Assembly: GCF_000794385.1 (NCBI RefSeq)
Contig: NZ_JTJB01000024.1
Location: 1-32,303, forward strand
Reading direction: 5' to 3'
DNA: 32,303 bases
From: Thermus sp. 2.9
Lineage (GTDB): Bacteria > Deinococcota > Deinococci > Deinococcales > Thermaceae
The position numbers and the translations under genes were made by a program. A model generated the notes under the pieces. It was not told where the DNA came from, searched no databases, and saw only the letters and a list, made by a program, of their open reading frames with translations. This document shows, piece after piece, positions 1 to 8,379 of this stretch. The first letter of the stretch is position 1. Every line of letters starts with the position of its first letter.

Positions 1-40
1 CTCACATGTGTAGGGCCGGGTACAGCAGTGAGTGGGGCCT

Positions 41-1147
41 TTAGGCATTGAAAAGTACATAGATCACGTCCCCGTCCTGCACCTCGTAGTCCTTGCCCTC
101 GAGGCGCACCCAGCCCCGCTCCTTGGCCTTAGCCCACCCCCCGGCCTCCACCAGCTTGTCCCAGGGGATCACCTCGGCCCGGATGAAGCCCCGCTCCATG
201 TCTGAGTGGATCTCCCCCGCCGCCTCCGGGGCCTTGGCCCCTTGGCGCACCGTCCAGGCCCGCACCTCCTTCTCCCCGGCGGTGAAGAAGGTGAGAAGCC
301 CCAAGGCCCTATACCCCGCCTGGGCCAGGCGTTGCAGGCCGCTTTGCGTGAGGCCATAGGCGGCGAGGAGCTCCTTCGCCTCTTCTCCAGGAAGTTCGGC
401 GAGCTCCGCCTCCAGCTTGGCGGAGGCCACCACCACCTCCGCCCCTTCCGCCTTCGCCTTCTCCCGCACCGCCTGAACATGAGGGTTCCCCTCCCCCTCA
501 GGGAGGTCCTCCTCCGCCACGTTGGCCACATAAATGACCGGCTTGGCGGTGAGGAGGGGGGTTTCCTTGAGGAAGCGGCGCACCTCCTCCGAAAGGGGGT
601 GGGTGCGGGCGGGCCTTCCCGCCTGCAGGTGGGCGTAAAGCCCTTCCGCCGCCTCCAAGAGGGGAAGCCTTTCCCGGTCGGCCCGGGCCTCCTTGCGGAG
701 GCGCTCAAGCCGGCGCTCTAAGGTGGCAAGGTCGGCGAGGAGGAGCTCGGTTTCCACCACCTCCGCGTCCTCCAAGGGGTCCACCCGGCCCATGACGTGG
801 ACCACCTCGGGGTCGGGGAAGCACCGGAGGACGTGGGCGATGGCCCCCACCTCGCGGATGTGGGCCAAAAACTGGTTGCCCAAGCCTTCCCCCCTGTGGG
901 CCCCCTTCACGAGGCCAGCGATGTCCACGAACTCCACGTGGGTGGGCACCACGGGGGGAACCCTTTCCCCCTTGGCGAAGACCTTCTGCAAGGCGTAAAG
1001 CCTTTCGTCCTCCAGGGGCACCACGCCCACGTTCTTGTCTATGGTGGCGAAGGGGTAGTTGGCCGCCAGGGCGCCCGCCCGGGTCAGGGCGTTGAAGAGG
1101 GTGGACTTGCCCACGTTGGGTAGACCTACGATGCCGACCGCAAGCAT
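41..1147 (-). CDS. ychF: Redox-regulated ATPase/GTPase YchF (OLA1 family)
   Basis: 368 residues, the usual YchF length. The P-loop GLPNVGKS is at residues 8-15, the switch II region carries DIAGL, and the base-specificity motif is NVAE (NxxE) in place of NKxD, the hallmark of YchF/OLA1, which prefers ATP. The last ~85 residues form a TGS-like domain ending in [11 protein letters not shown]. The family is cytosolic and ribosome-associated, linked to translation and oxidative-stress response. The ATG at 1147 has a good ribosome site, GAGGT, four bases upstream. The gene is divergent from deoC, and its short leader is almost entirely a hairpin with a U tract (see 1157-1185). Confidence 0.97.
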   Translation of the reverse strand: MLAVGIVGLPNVGKSTLFNALTRAGALAANYPFATIDKNVGVVPLEDERLYALQKVFAKGERVPPVVPTHVEFVDIAGLVKGAHRGEGLGNQFLAHIREVGAIAHVLRCFPDPEVVHVMGRVDPLEDAEVVETELLLADLATLERRLERLRKEARADRERLPLLEAAEGLYAHLQAGRPARTHPLSEEVRRFLKETPLLTAKPVIYVANVAEEDLPEGEGNPHVQAVREKAKAEGAEVVVASAKLEAELAELPGEEAKELLAAYGLTQSGLQRLAQAGYRALGLLTFFTAGEKEVRAWTVRQGAKAPEAAGEIHSDMERGFIRAEVIPWDKLVEAGGWAKAKERGWVRLEGKDYEVQDGDVIYVLFNA

Positions 1148-1156
1148 GCTTACCTC

Positions 1157-1185
1157 AAAAAAAGCCCCGCTTGGGGGCCTCTTTT
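1157..1185 (-). promoter_or_regulatory. Terminator-like hairpin in the ychF leader
   Basis: Read on the minus strand, a GCCCC/GGGGC core with a five-base loop is extended by A-U and G-U pairs to 12 pairs and is followed by a run of seven T, then GAGGT and the ychF ATG. No minus-strand gene lies upstream, so it does not end an upstream operon. It sits where the 5' leader of ychF should be; a -10-like TAGGAT is at 1187-1192. It may be a leader attenuator or mRNA-stability hairpin. Structure is seen; function is inferred. Confidence 0.55.
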
Positions 1186-1206
1186 CATCCTATCACGCCC
1201 CTTGCG

Positions 1207-1212
1207 TATGAT
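1207..1212 (+). promoter_or_regulatory. -10 element of deoC (leaderless type)
   Basis: TATGAT lies eight bases before the deoC ATG at 1221, so transcription would begin at or next to the start codon. There is no convincing Shine-Dalgarno site or -35 box. Confidence 0.5.
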
Positions 1213-1220
1213 GGCAGGGT

Positions 1221-1880
1221 ATGGACCTAGCGGCCCACATTGACCACACCCTCCTGAAGCCCACCGCCACCCCGGAAGAGATCACCAAGGTGGCGGAAGA
1301 GGCGCTGGAGTACGGTTTCTTTGGTCTTTGCATCCCCCCTTCCTACGTGGGCTTCGTGCGGGAGCGCTACCCCCATGCGCCCTTCCGCCTGGTGACGGTG
1401 GTGGGCTTTCCCTTGGGGTACCAGGAAAAGGAGGTGAAGGCCCTCGAGGCCAGCCTGGCCTACGCCCGGGGGGCGGACGAGATAGACATGGTGGTCCACC
1501 TGGGCCGGGCCTTGGCGGGGGACCTGGCCCACGTGGAAAGCGAGGTGCGGGCGGTGCGGGAGGCGGTGCCCCGGGCGGTGCTCAAGGTGATCCTGGAAAC
1601 CGGCCACTTCGCCCCGGAGGCCCTGGAGGCCCTGGCCGAGGCGGCCATCCGGGGCGGGGCCGACTTCCTCAAGACCTCCACGGGCTTTGGCCCCCGTGGG
1701 GCGAGCCTCGAGGACGTGGCGCTCCTGGTGCGGGTGGCGAGGGGCCGGGCCCAGGTGAAGGCGGCGGGGGGCATCCGCGACCGGGAAACCGCCCTTAAGC
1801 TCCTGGTGGCGGGGGCGAGCCGGCTCGGCACCTCCAGCGGGGTAGCCCTGGTGCGGGGGGAGGCGGGAAGTGGGTACTAG
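1221..1880 (+). CDS. deoC: Deoxyribose-phosphate aldolase
   Basis: 219 residues, class I aldolase of the DeoC family, which splits 2-deoxyribose-5-phosphate into glyceraldehyde-3-phosphate and acetaldehyde in deoxynucleoside breakdown in the cytosol. The Schiff-base lysine is K151 in FLKTSTGF, the proton-relay lysine is K180 in VKAAGGIR, and the catalytic aspartate is D89 in DEIDMV. Length fits the short bacterial and archaeal form. The ATG at 1221 follows a -10-like TATGAT by eight bases. The 3' end overlaps the next gene by 11 bases, so deoC heads the plus-strand run that continues into maf and mreCD. Confidence 0.97.
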   Translation: MDLAAHIDHTLLKPTATPEEITKVAEEALEYGFFGLCIPPSYVGFVRERYPHAPFRLVTVVGFPLGYQEKEVKALEASLAYARGADEIDMVVHLGRALAGDLAHVESEVRAVREAVPRAVLKVILETGHFAPEALEALAEAAIRGGADFLKTSTGFGPRGASLEDVALLVRVARGRAQVKAAGGIRDRETALKLLVAGASRLGTSSGVALVRGEAGSGY

Positions 1881-3003
1881 GAGGAAGCAGAGGAGCCTGG
1901 CCGGGCTTCCCGGTTACCTGGTCCTCCTTGTCCTCCTTCTCCTTTGGGCCTACCAAGAGTTCCGCCGCCCCGCCCCGCCCCCAGTAGAGGCGGGGAAGAC
2001 CGAGGTCTACTTCATGCCCGAAGACGGGGAAGACGGGGAAAGGGCCAAGGAGCGGCTCCTCGCCCTCATGGCCTCGGCCCAGGAAACCCTGGACGGGGCC
2101 TTCTACGAGTTCCGGGACCTAAAAATCGCCCAAGGCCTGCTCGCCGCCCACAAACGGGGGGTAAGGGTCAGGCTTTACGGGGAAAGCGACTACCGGGAGG
2201 ACTTTCGCCGCTACTTGGTGGCGGCTTCCTTGGGGCAAGGGGAAGAGCCTCCCAGGGTGCCCCGCGCCCTCTTGCGGGAACGGGTCAAGCCCCTTTCCCT
2301 TGACTGCGAGGAGGTCGCCGGCATCCCCGTCTGCTACGACGAGCGGGAGGGCTTCATGCACCACAAGTTCCTGGTGGTGGACCAGAAGGCGGTGTGGACG
2401 GGAAGCGTGAACATGACCTGGAACGCCTTCGCCCGCAACAACGAAAACGCCCTTCTCCTCCCCTCCCCCACCCTGGCGGAGGGCTACGCAAGGGAGTTCC
2501 AGGCCCTCTTCAGCGGGGTCAAGGAGGGTTTGGGCCAGCCCGTGGCCTTCGCCCTGGAAGGGGTGGAAGGGGTGGCGTACTTCAGCCCCAAAGGAGGCGG
2601 TCTCGCCCAGGAGGCCATCCTCCGGGAGATCCGAAGGGCCAAGCGGGAAATCCTGGTGGCCGCCTTCGTCCTCACGGACCGGGAGATCGTGGATGCCCTC
2701 CTGGGGGCCAAGCGGCGGGGGGTGGAGGTGCGGGTGGTCCTCGAGGCCCGCAACCTGGGGGACAGCCGGGAGGAGGCCTTGTTGCAAGGGGGCATCCCCG
2801 TGCGCAAGGACGCCAACCCCTACACCCTCCACCACAAGGTCATGGTCCTGGACGAAGCCCACGTGATCACGGGAAGCTACAACTTCACCTTCCGAGCCCG
2901 GGAGGTGAACAACGAAAACCTCCTGGTCCTAAAAAGCCCCTCCCTGGCGGAGGCCTACAGAAAGGAGGTGCTCAGGCTTTGGCAGGCGGGCGAACCCCTC
3001 TAG
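1870..3003 (+). CDS. Membrane-anchored phospholipase D-like protein
   Basis: 377 residues. An N-terminal hydrophobic segment (about 14-28) after a basic stretch RRKQR looks like an uncleaved signal anchor placing the enzyme outside the membrane. Two HxKxxxxD (HKD) motifs, at 164-171 and 321-328, each followed by TGSxNxT (about 177-183, 334-340), give the two half-sites of a PLD catalytic domain. The family includes phospholipases, cardiolipin synthases and nucleases; nothing seen tells which substrate is used. The start is GTG at 1870, with GGAGG at 1859-1863, inside the end of deoC. Its own 3' end contains the ribosome site and start of maf. Confidence 0.9.
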   Translation: MGTRRKQRSLAGLPGYLVLLVLLLLWAYQEFRRPAPPPVEAGKTEVYFMPEDGEDGERAKERLLALMASAQETLDGAFYEFRDLKIAQGLLAAHKRGVRVRLYGESDYREDFRRYLVAASLGQGEEPPRVPRALLRERVKPLSLDCEEVAGIPVCYDEREGFMHHKFLVVDQKAVWTGSVNMTWNAFARNNENALLLPSPTLAEGYAREFQALFSGVKEGLGQPVAFALEGVEGVAYFSPKGGGLAQEAILREIRRAKREILVAAFVLTDREIVDALLGAKRRGVEVRVVLEARNLGDSREEALLQGGIPVRKDANPYTLHHKVMVLDEAHVITGSYNFTFRAREVNNENLLVLKSPSLAEAYRKEVLRLWQAGEPL

Positions 3004-3542
3004 TCCTGGCCTCGGGAAGCCCTAGGCGGAAGGCCCTCCTGGAGGCCTTGGGCTACCCCCTAAAGGTGGTGGTCCCCGGGGTGGCGGAGGAGGACCTTGC
3101 CCTCCCCCCGCCCGAGCTCGCCCTGGCGCTTGCCCGACGCAAGGGGGAAAGGGTGGAAGGCCCTTGGGTCCTGGCGGCGGACACCGTGGTGGACTTGGAG
3201 GGCAAGGCCTTGGGCAAGCCCAAGGACCCGGAGGAAAACCGCCTTTTCCTAAGGCTCCTCTCCGGCAGGGAGCACCTGGTGCACACCGCCATCTACCTAC
3301 GCACGCCCCTGGACGAGGTGGCGGAGGTGCACACGGCGGCGGTGCGCTTCCGCGCGCTTTCCGAAGAGGAGATCGCCTGGTACGTGCGAAGCGGCGAGGG
3401 CCTGGACAAGGCGGGGGGCTACGGGGCCCAGGGGCTTGGCATGGCCCTTTTGGAAAGGGTGGAAGGGGACTTCTACACCGTGGTGGGCCTGCCCGTGGCC
3501 CGGGTCTTCGCCCTCCTTTGGCAAAGGGGGTTTCGGCCGTGA
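2979..3542 (+). CDS. maf: Maf/YhdE-type nucleoside triphosphate pyrophosphatase
   Basis: 187 residues from a TTG start. The frame is open far upstream, but that part is a shadow of the PLD gene. TTG at 2979 is chosen because AAAGGAGGTG at 2961-2970 sits eight bases before it and the Maf motif LASGSPRR follows at once. Other family motifs are AADTVV (catalytic Asp), KPKD and [10 protein letters not shown], closest to the YhdE class that hydrolyses dTTP/UTP and modified nucleotides. It acts as a house-cleaning enzyme and is linked to septum control. It overlaps the PLD gene by 25 bases, and its TGA overlaps the mreC GTG. Confidence 0.93.
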   Translation: MAGGRTPLVLASGSPRRKALLEALGYPLKVVVPGVAEEDLALPPPELALALARRKGERVEGPWVLAADTVVDLEGKALGKPKDPEENRLFLRLLSGREHLVHTAIYLRTPLDEVAEVHTAAVRFRALSEEEIAWYVRSGEGLDKAGGYGAQGLGMALLERVEGDFYTVVGLPVARVFALLWQRGFRP

Positions 3543-4327
3543 GCGAAACCGCCCTGCGCCGCCTCCTCTTCCTTCTCCTCCTGGCCTTGGGACTCGCCCT
3601 GGCCGCCCTCACCCGGCCCCTGGCCCCCCGGGTGGCCCTCCTCCTTTCCCCCCTCACCGCCCCCCTTCCCACCTTGGGCCACCGCCTGGGGGAGAACGTG
3701 AGGGCGGGCCTCGCCGCCCTGATGAACCGCCAGGACCTCTACGGGGAAAACCGGACCCTCCGGGCGAAGGTGGCGGCCCTGGAGGCGGAGAACCAGCGGC
3801 TACGCCTGGAGGTGGAGCGGCTTTCCCGGGCCCTTCGGGTGCGGCAGGAGCAGGCCCCAGGGGTGGTGGCCGTGGCCCCCGTGGTGGGGGAGGACCTCTC
3901 CGGGCTCTACCGCCGCCTGGTGATTGGCCTGGGGGAGCAGGACGGGATCCGGGTGGGTATGCCCGTCACCGCCCCCGAGGGGCTCGTGGGCCTGGTGGTG
4001 GAGGTGGAGGCCCACCGGGCCCTGGTGCGCACCCTCCTGGACCCGGAAAGCCAGGTGGGGGTGCGCCCCGAAAAGGCCCCGGGCCGGGGCGTGGCCCGCG
4101 GCGCCCCCCCGGACCGGGTCCTCGCCGAGTTCCCCCCCACGGTCCAGGTGGCGCCCGGGGAGCTCCTCCTCACCGGGGCCCCTTTGGGCCTCTTCCCGGC
4201 GGGCATCCCCGTGGGTAGGGTGGAGCGGGTGGAGCGGGTGCAGGGGGGGCTGAAGCTCAGGGCCTGGGCCAAACCCCTGGTGGAGCTTTCCCTCCTGGAG
4301 GAGGTCATCGTCCTGAGGCCCCTATGA
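3539..4327 (+). CDS. mreC: Rod shape-determining protein MreC
   Basis: 262 residues from GTG at 3539, which overlaps the maf stop (GTGA). One N-terminal membrane segment (about 7-25), a coiled coil (about 65-105, with repeated Leu/Glu heptads in [17 protein letters not shown]) and a C-terminal beta-rich periplasmic domain ([12 protein letters not shown], then EGLVGLV) match MreC. It links the MreB cytoskeleton to the cell-wall elongation enzymes. A GC-rich open frame continues upstream through maf but makes no sensible protein there. mreB is not in the window; mreD and PBP2 follow with start/stop overlaps. Confidence 0.94.
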   Translation: MSETALRRLLFLLLLALGLALAALTRPLAPRVALLLSPLTAPLPTLGHRLGENVRAGLAALMNRQDLYGENRTLRAKVAALEAENQRLRLEVERLSRALRVRQEQAPGVVAVAPVVGEDLSGLYRRLVIGLGEQDGIRVGMPVTAPEGLVGLVVEVEAHRALVRTLLDPESQVGVRPEKAPGRGVARGAPPDRVLAEFPPTVQVAPGELLLTGAPLGLFPAGIPVGRVERVERVQGGLKLRAWAKPLVELSLLEEVIVLRPL

Positions 4328-4785
4328 AGGCGCTTCTCGCCCTTTTCCTAACCCTCTTCCTGGCCGGGTTCTTGGGAGCGGTCTGGCCCCAAGGGCTCAT
4401 GGCCCCGGACCTCTTCCTGGTCCTCGCCCTCTGGTACGCCTGGGAAAGGCCCTACTACCTGGGGCTTCCCGCCGCCTTCCTCCTAGGGCTTCTACAGGAC
4501 CTCTTGGGCTTCGGCCTCCTGGGCCTCCACGCCACGGGCCTCCTCCTCGCCGCCTACGCCTTCTACGCGGCAAGCCGCCGCCTGGTGGCCGGGGAAGGCC
4601 TGGGGACCATCTTCGCCTTCCTCTGGGCTTTTTTCGCCAAGTGGTTCGGCTACTTCCTGGTGGCTTACTGGCTCCGTTTGGATCTTCCGCCGCTTCTGCC
4701 CCTGGACTTGTTCTTGGAGGGGCTTTTCACCCTTCCCCTTTTCCTCCTCGCCCTCCGCCTGGGCGGCTTGGGTAAGGCGCCATGA
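4324..4785 (+). CDS. mreD: Rod shape-determining protein MreD
   Basis: 153 residues, strongly hydrophobic, with about five predicted membrane segments and little else, as is usual for MreD. The call rests on its hydrophobicity and length and on its place between mreC and PBP2, with ATGA overlaps on both sides (4324-4327 and 4782-4785). It is an inner-membrane part of the elongation complex. The sequence alone would be hard to assign. Confidence 0.88.
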   Translation: MKALLALFLTLFLAGFLGAVWPQGLMAPDLFLVLALWYAWERPYYLGLPAAFLLGLLQDLLGFGLLGLHATGLLLAAYAFYAASRRLVAGEGLGTIFAFLWAFFAKWFGYFLVAYWLRLDLPPLLPLDLFLEGLFTLPLFLLALRLGGLGKAP

Positions 4786-6524
4786 CCGCACGGCTTTACG
4801 CCCTCATGGCCTTCTTCCTCCTGGCCTTTGGCCTCCTTGGGCTTAGGGCCTGGCAACTCCAGATCCTGGAGCACGAGAAGTACGCCCTAAAAAGCCAAGG
4901 GAACTACCTGAAAACCGAAGGCATCCCCGCCCCCAGGGGGAGGATCCTGGACCGCAAGGGCCGGGTCATCGCCCAAGACCGGTTGGTGGTGGACCTGGTC
5001 TACGAGGGCGGAGAGGTGGCCTACAAGGAAAGGCTTCTTCCCCTTCTGGGCCTAAAGGAGCTTCCCAAGGAAGCGGGGGTGCTCAAGGCCGGGGTGCCGG
5101 AACACCTCCTCCCCACCCTGGCGGAGCTCACCGCCGGGCAGAAGAACCTGAAGCTGGTGGAGCGCATTGAGCGCCACTACCCCAACCCCATATCCGGGCC
5201 CGTCTTGGGCTACGTTCTGCAGGCCAATGCCGAGCAGGTGAAGCGGGGGTATAGCCCGGACGAGCAGGTGGGACAGGCGGGCCTCGAGGCGGCCCTGGAG
5301 TCCCACCTGCGGGGCAAGCGGGGAGTCAAAGCGGTGGAGGTGAACGTCCGGGGGGAGCGCCTGCGGGAAACCATCCTGGAGGAGCCCACCCCGGGGCAGG
5401 ACGTGGTCTTGACCCTAGACCTGGACCTGCAGCGGGCGGCGGAGCGGGCCTTGGAGGAGGCCTTAAGCGACATCAACGCCGGCCGCCGGCTGAACGGGCT
5501 TCCCCCCGAGACCCGGGTCAAGGGGGCCATCGTGGCCCTGGACCCCCGCACCGGGGAGGTCCTGGCCATGGCCAGCGCCCCCTCCTTTGACCCGGGTCTC
5601 TTCGCCAAGCGCCCCGTGCCCAAGGAGGTGCAGGACCTCCTCCAGGACAAGGACCTTCCCCTCTTGAACCGGGCCCTGCAACCCTACACCCCGGGCTCCA
5701 CCTTCAAGCTCGCCACCAGCTACGCCCTCCTGGAGGAGGGGTACGTGGGCCCGGCCACCACCTACCGCTGTAGCCCCTACATCGTCTACGGGGGCCAGGT
5801 GCGGCGCAACTGGGCCACCCGGGACCTGGGCCCCATGACGGTGCGGGAAGCCATCGCCTGGAGCTGCAACACCTGGTACTACCAGGCGGTGGCCCAAGAC
5901 CCCTTGGGCTTGGTGGACCGCCTGGCGGCCCGGGCTCGGCTTCTGGGCCTCGGGGAACCCACGGGGGTGGAGGTGGCGGAGAAAACCGGCCTCCTCCCCA
6001 CCCGCGCCTGGAAGCGGGAGGCCTTGGGGGAACCCTGGTACCCTGGGGAAACCCTCTCCGTGGCCATCGGCCAAGGCCCGGTCCTGGCCACCCCGGCCCA
6101 GGTCGCCCGGATGCTGGCCACGATAGCCAACGGGGGGAAGAAGCCCCAGCTCCACCTGGTGAAGCGGATCGGCAAGGAGGAGGTGAAGCCTACCCTAAAG
6201 CCAGTGCCAGGCCGCTTCTTTACCGTTCTCCAGGAAGGCCTGCGCAAGACCGTCGCCGAGGGCACGGCCCGGCATGTGCTGGGCAACTTCCCCGTGCCCA
6301 CCGGGGGCAAGACGGGCACCGCGGAAACTCCCGGCAAGCGCCGGGGCCTGGAGCACGCTTGGTACATGGGCTACGGCCCCACGGACCCCAACAGCCCCTA
6401 CCCACCCCTGGTGGTGGTGGCCTTCTTTGAAAACGGCGGGGAGGGAAGCCGGGTGGCCTTGCCGGCGGTGCGCAAGGTGATGGAGGCCTACTGGAAGGTG
6501 TCGGGGGAAGCCCAAGCCCGGTAG
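4782..6524 (+). CDS. mrdA: Penicillin-binding protein 2, cell-elongation transpeptidase
   Basis: 580 residues, class B PBP. A single N-terminal membrane anchor (about 5-25) is followed by the non-catalytic domain, with RGRILDRKG at about 52-60, and the transpeptidase domain. Catalytic motifs are S306-T-F-K309, S361-C-N363 and K510-T-G512. It cross-links peptidoglycan during lateral growth together with MreC, MreD and a RodA partner not present here. Its start overlaps the mreD stop (ATGA). Its TAG stop forms the first three bases of the -10-like TAGAAT in front of minC. Confidence 0.95.
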   Translation: MTARLYALMAFFLLAFGLLGLRAWQLQILEHEKYALKSQGNYLKTEGIPAPRGRILDRKGRVIAQDRLVVDLVYEGGEVAYKERLLPLLGLKELPKEAGVLKAGVPEHLLPTLAELTAGQKNLKLVERIERHYPNPISGPVLGYVLQANAEQVKRGYSPDEQVGQAGLEAALESHLRGKRGVKAVEVNVRGERLRETILEEPTPGQDVVLTLDLDLQRAAERALEEALSDINAGRRLNGLPPETRVKGAIVALDPRTGEVLAMASAPSFDPGLFAKRPVPKEVQDLLQDKDLPLLNRALQPYTPGSTFKLATSYALLEEGYVGPATTYRCSPYIVYGGQVRRNWATRDLGPMTVREAIAWSCNTWYYQAVAQDPLGLVDRLAARARLLGLGEPTGVEVAEKTGLLPTRAWKREALGEPWYPGETLSVAIGQGPVLATPAQVARMLATIANGGKKPQLHLVKRIGKEEVKPTLKPVPGRFFTVLQEGLRKTVAEGTARHVLGNFPVPTGGKTGTAETPGKRRGLEHAWYMGYGPTDPNSPYPPLVVVAFFENGGEGSRVALPAVRKVMEAYWKVSGEAQAR

Positions 6525-6527
6525 AAT
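6522..6527 (+). promoter_or_regulatory. -10 element of minC built on the PBP2 stop codon
   Basis: TAGAAT starts with the TAG stop of the PBP2 gene and lies six bases before the minC ATG at 6534, the spacing expected for a leaderless transcript. No -35 is obvious. minC could also be read through from the upstream operon. Confidence 0.45.
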
Positions 6528-6533
6528 GACCCC

Positions 6534-7091
6534 ATGCGCCTTCGCGCCACGCCCAAGGCCCTGGCCCTGCGGCTGGACGGGGGGGAAAGCCCCGAGGACC
6601 TAGCCCGCCTCACGCTCCCCGAGGGCCTTCCCCTGGAGGTGGAGGTGGCGGGCCCCGTGTCCCAAGAGGTGTTGCAAGCCCTCCTCGCCCTAGGCCGACC
6701 CCTCACCCTGGTGCCCGCCCGGAGCCACAAAAGCCTCGGCACCCTGGTGGTGGGCAAAACCCTGAGGGCTGGGGAGCGGGTGGAGCACCCTGGCACCGTC
6801 GTGGTCCTGGGGGACGTGAACCCGGGGGCCGAGGTGGTGGCGGGGGGCGACGTGATCGTGGTGGGCAAGCTCCGGGGCCTGGCCCACGCTGGGGCTGGAG
6901 GGGACGAGGAGCGCTTCATCTTCGCCCTGAGCCTGGCCGCCAAGCAACTTCGCATCGGCCCCCACCTGGCCCAAGCCCCCGAAGGGGAAGAGGCGACAGG
7001 CCCGGAGCTCGCCCGGGTGGTGGAAGGAAGGATCGTGGTGGAGCCCTGGTCTAGAAGGCGACTCCCCCCGACTCCACCCCGTAGCGCTTGA
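6534..7091 (+). CDS. minC: Septum site-determining protein MinC
   Basis: 185 residues. The C-terminal half (about 65-145) has the right-handed beta-helix pattern of MinC, with GTLVVGKTLRAGERV, VVVLGDVNPGAEV and GGDVIVVGKLRG. The N-terminal FtsZ-inhibiting domain is short but present. MinC, recruited by MinD, blocks FtsZ ring assembly away from midcell. Neither minD nor minE follows; the next gene is on the opposite strand and overlaps minC by 41 bases at 7051-7091. It follows PBP2, as in other mre-min clusters. Confidence 0.93.
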   Translation: MRLRATPKALALRLDGGESPEDLARLTLPEGLPLEVEVAGPVSQEVLQALLALGRPLTLVPARSHKSLGTLVVGKTLRAGERVEHPGTVVVLGDVNPGAEVVAGGDVIVVGKLRGLAHAGAGGDEERFIFALSLAAKQLRIGPHLAQAPEGEEATGPELARVVEGRIVVEPWSRRRLPPTPPRSA

Positions 7092-7488
7092 GCACCAGGT
7101 AGATCACCCAACCCGTGAGGGCCACGTAGAGCCAAATGGGCACCAAGACCTTGGCCCAGCGCTTGTGGAGGGCGAACTCCCCCCTAAGGGCCCGCCAGAT
7201 GACGTAAAAGGCCAAGGGGCCGTTGAGGGCGGCGAGGAGGGTGTGGGTGACGAGAATGAAGTAGTAGGCTCCCCGCCACGCCTCCGGCCCCCCGTAGGCC
7301 GTGGTGCCGTAAAGCCCCCACTTGGTGAGGTAGAAGACCAAGAAGAGGGCCGCCAAGCTGGTGGCGAGGAGCATGGTGCGGTGGTGCCACACCCGCTTCT
7401 CCCGGCGGATCAGGAACACCCCAAAAACGAGGGCCAAGCCCGAAAGGCCAATGCTCCAAACGGCAAGCAGGCCGAGAAGCTCCTTCAT
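7051..7488 (-). CDS. DUF420 family membrane protein
   Basis: 145 residues with four predicted membrane segments. Conserved-looking histidines lie in WHHRTMLLA, in VTHTLLAAL and in HKRWAKVLVPIWLYVALTG, the pattern of DUF420 (YozB-like) proteins. In other bacteria the family often sits near cytochrome oxidase and heme-copper assembly genes, but no such genes are seen here and I cannot assign a role. The ATG at 7488 overlaps the stop of the upstream 90-residue gene (ATGA). The 3' end runs 41 bases into minC on the other strand. Confidence 0.85.
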   Translation of the reverse strand: MKELLGLLAVWSIGLSGLALVFGVFLIRREKRVWHHRTMLLATSLAALFLVFYLTKWGLYGTTAYGGPEAWRGAYYFILVTHTLLAALNGPLAFYVIWRALRGEFALHKRWAKVLVPIWLYVALTGWVIYLVLKRYGVESGGVAF

Positions 7489-7757
7489 AGGCGTTCTCCC
7501 AAACGTTCGCTTAGAAGCCGCACCGCCTCGAGGCGGGCGGTGCGGGCGTAGCTATACCCCCTGAGGTAGTCCTCCTCCTGGCCTAAAAGCTGGTAAAGCC
7601 TGAGGTACGCCACCGCCAAAAGCCCGTCCCGCTCCCGGCTCGGGGGGAGGCGGTGGAGGAGCCTGGCGATTTCCCGAAAGCGCCCCGCCTCCTGGGCCTT
7701 TACGGGCGTTTCCCTAAGGGCCCGGGCCAGGTCTTCCAGGGCTTCCCCTAGCGGCAT
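7485..7757 (-). CDS. Small helical protein of unknown function
   Basis: 90 residues from the ATG at 7757. The open frame continues upstream, but that part is a shadow of the lipoprotein gene, and no other usual start codon lies in the 28-base gap. The protein is almost all helix, rich in Arg, Leu and Glu, with GLLAVAYLRLYQLLGQEEDYLRGYSYARTAR split over residues 45-75, resembling a helical-repeat fold. I do not recognise the family. It overlaps the DUF420 gene by four bases, so the two are probably translated together. No strong ribosome site is visible. Confidence 0.7.
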   Translation of the reverse strand: MPLGEALEDLARALRETPVKAQEAGRFREIARLLHRLPPSRERDGLLAVAYLRLYQLLGQEEDYLRGYSYARTARLEAVRLLSERLGERL

Positions 7758-7785
7758 ACTGGCGGGAAGTTTACCACAAATCCCC

Positions 7786-8358
7786 TTAGGGAATGCGACG
7801 GGAGGCGCGGTTTCCCGCGGCGTCCACCGCCACCACCACCGCCCCCTGGGGCACCTCTGCCAGGAAGGACACCTTAGCCTCCTTGGGCAGGGAAAGCGGC
7901 GTGTAGCGCCCCCCCATTTGCACCACCACCCGGTCCACCCGCACGTTGTCCTCCACCCGGCCATAGACCCGGTAAAGGCTCCCCTCCCGCTCTAGCCTTT
8001 CCAGCACGATGCGGGGCGGCGCAGCGTCCAGCACCAAGGGAACGCGCCGCTCCACCCGGTGGCCCAGGGCGTCCACCGCCTCCATCCTCAGTTCCACCTC
8101 CCCCGAGGTGGGGGCCTGTAGGCGGAAGCGGAAGCGCACGAGCCGCTTGCCCTTCTCCACCTCCCCCAGCACCTCCGCCCCTTGCGCCCGCACGCTTACC
8201 ACCCCGGAGGGGTCAAAGGCGTAGCCCTCCACCACCAGGGCCTTGCCGGGGGCCACCGCCCCACCCAGGGGCTCCACCAGGCCGAGCTCCGGCGGGGCCC
8301 CATCGGGCCGAGCGCAACCGGAAAGGAAAAGCAAAAGAAGAAGGGGATGCCTACGCAT
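7786..8358 (-). CDS. Predicted lipoprotein with Ig-like fold
   Basis: 190 residues. The N-terminus MRRHP plus a Leu/Phe stretch ends in the lipobox LSGC (residues 12-15), so the mature protein is probably lipid-anchored at C15. The rest reads as two beta-sandwich (Ig-like) repeats, with VEGYAFDPSGV near 43, VDALGH near 95, YGRVEDNVRVDRV near 130 and VDAAGNRASR near the end. Such domains usually bind carbohydrate or protein, but no function can be named. The start codon lies inside a perfect 10-bp inverted repeat, and a -10-like TATCCT is seven bases upstream. Confidence 0.85.
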   Translation of the reverse strand: MRRHPLLLLLFLSGCARPDGAPPELGLVEPLGGAVAPGKALVVEGYAFDPSGVVSVRAQGAEVLGEVEKGKRLVRFRFRLQAPTSGEVELRMEAVDALGHRVERRVPLVLDAAPPRIVLERLEREGSLYRVYGRVEDNVRVDRVVVQMGGRYTPLSLPKEAKVSFLAEVPQGAVVVAVDAAGNRASRRIP

Positions 8359-8364
8359 CCCCTT
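8341..8364 (-). terminator. Inverted repeat over the lipoprotein start codon
   Basis: A perfect 10-bp stem (AAGGGGATGC and its complement, four-base loop) covers the ATG at 8356-8358. On the minus strand it is followed by a pyrimidine-rich tract with many T. It lies 15 bases past the stop of the upstream secreted-protein gene, so it may end that transcript, or it may hide the lipoprotein start codon. -10-like TATCCT is at 8366-8371. Confidence 0.5.
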
Positions 8365-8379
8365 CAGGATAGCAAGGGA

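Noticed and set aside
2394-2978. Upstream extension of the maf frame
   Set aside because: Overlaps the PLD gene and reads as low-complexity sequence; a strong ribosome site marks TTG 2979.
3164-3538. Upstream extension of mreC
   Set aside because: Shadow of maf in another frame; GTG 3539 with the stop/start overlap fits MreC length.
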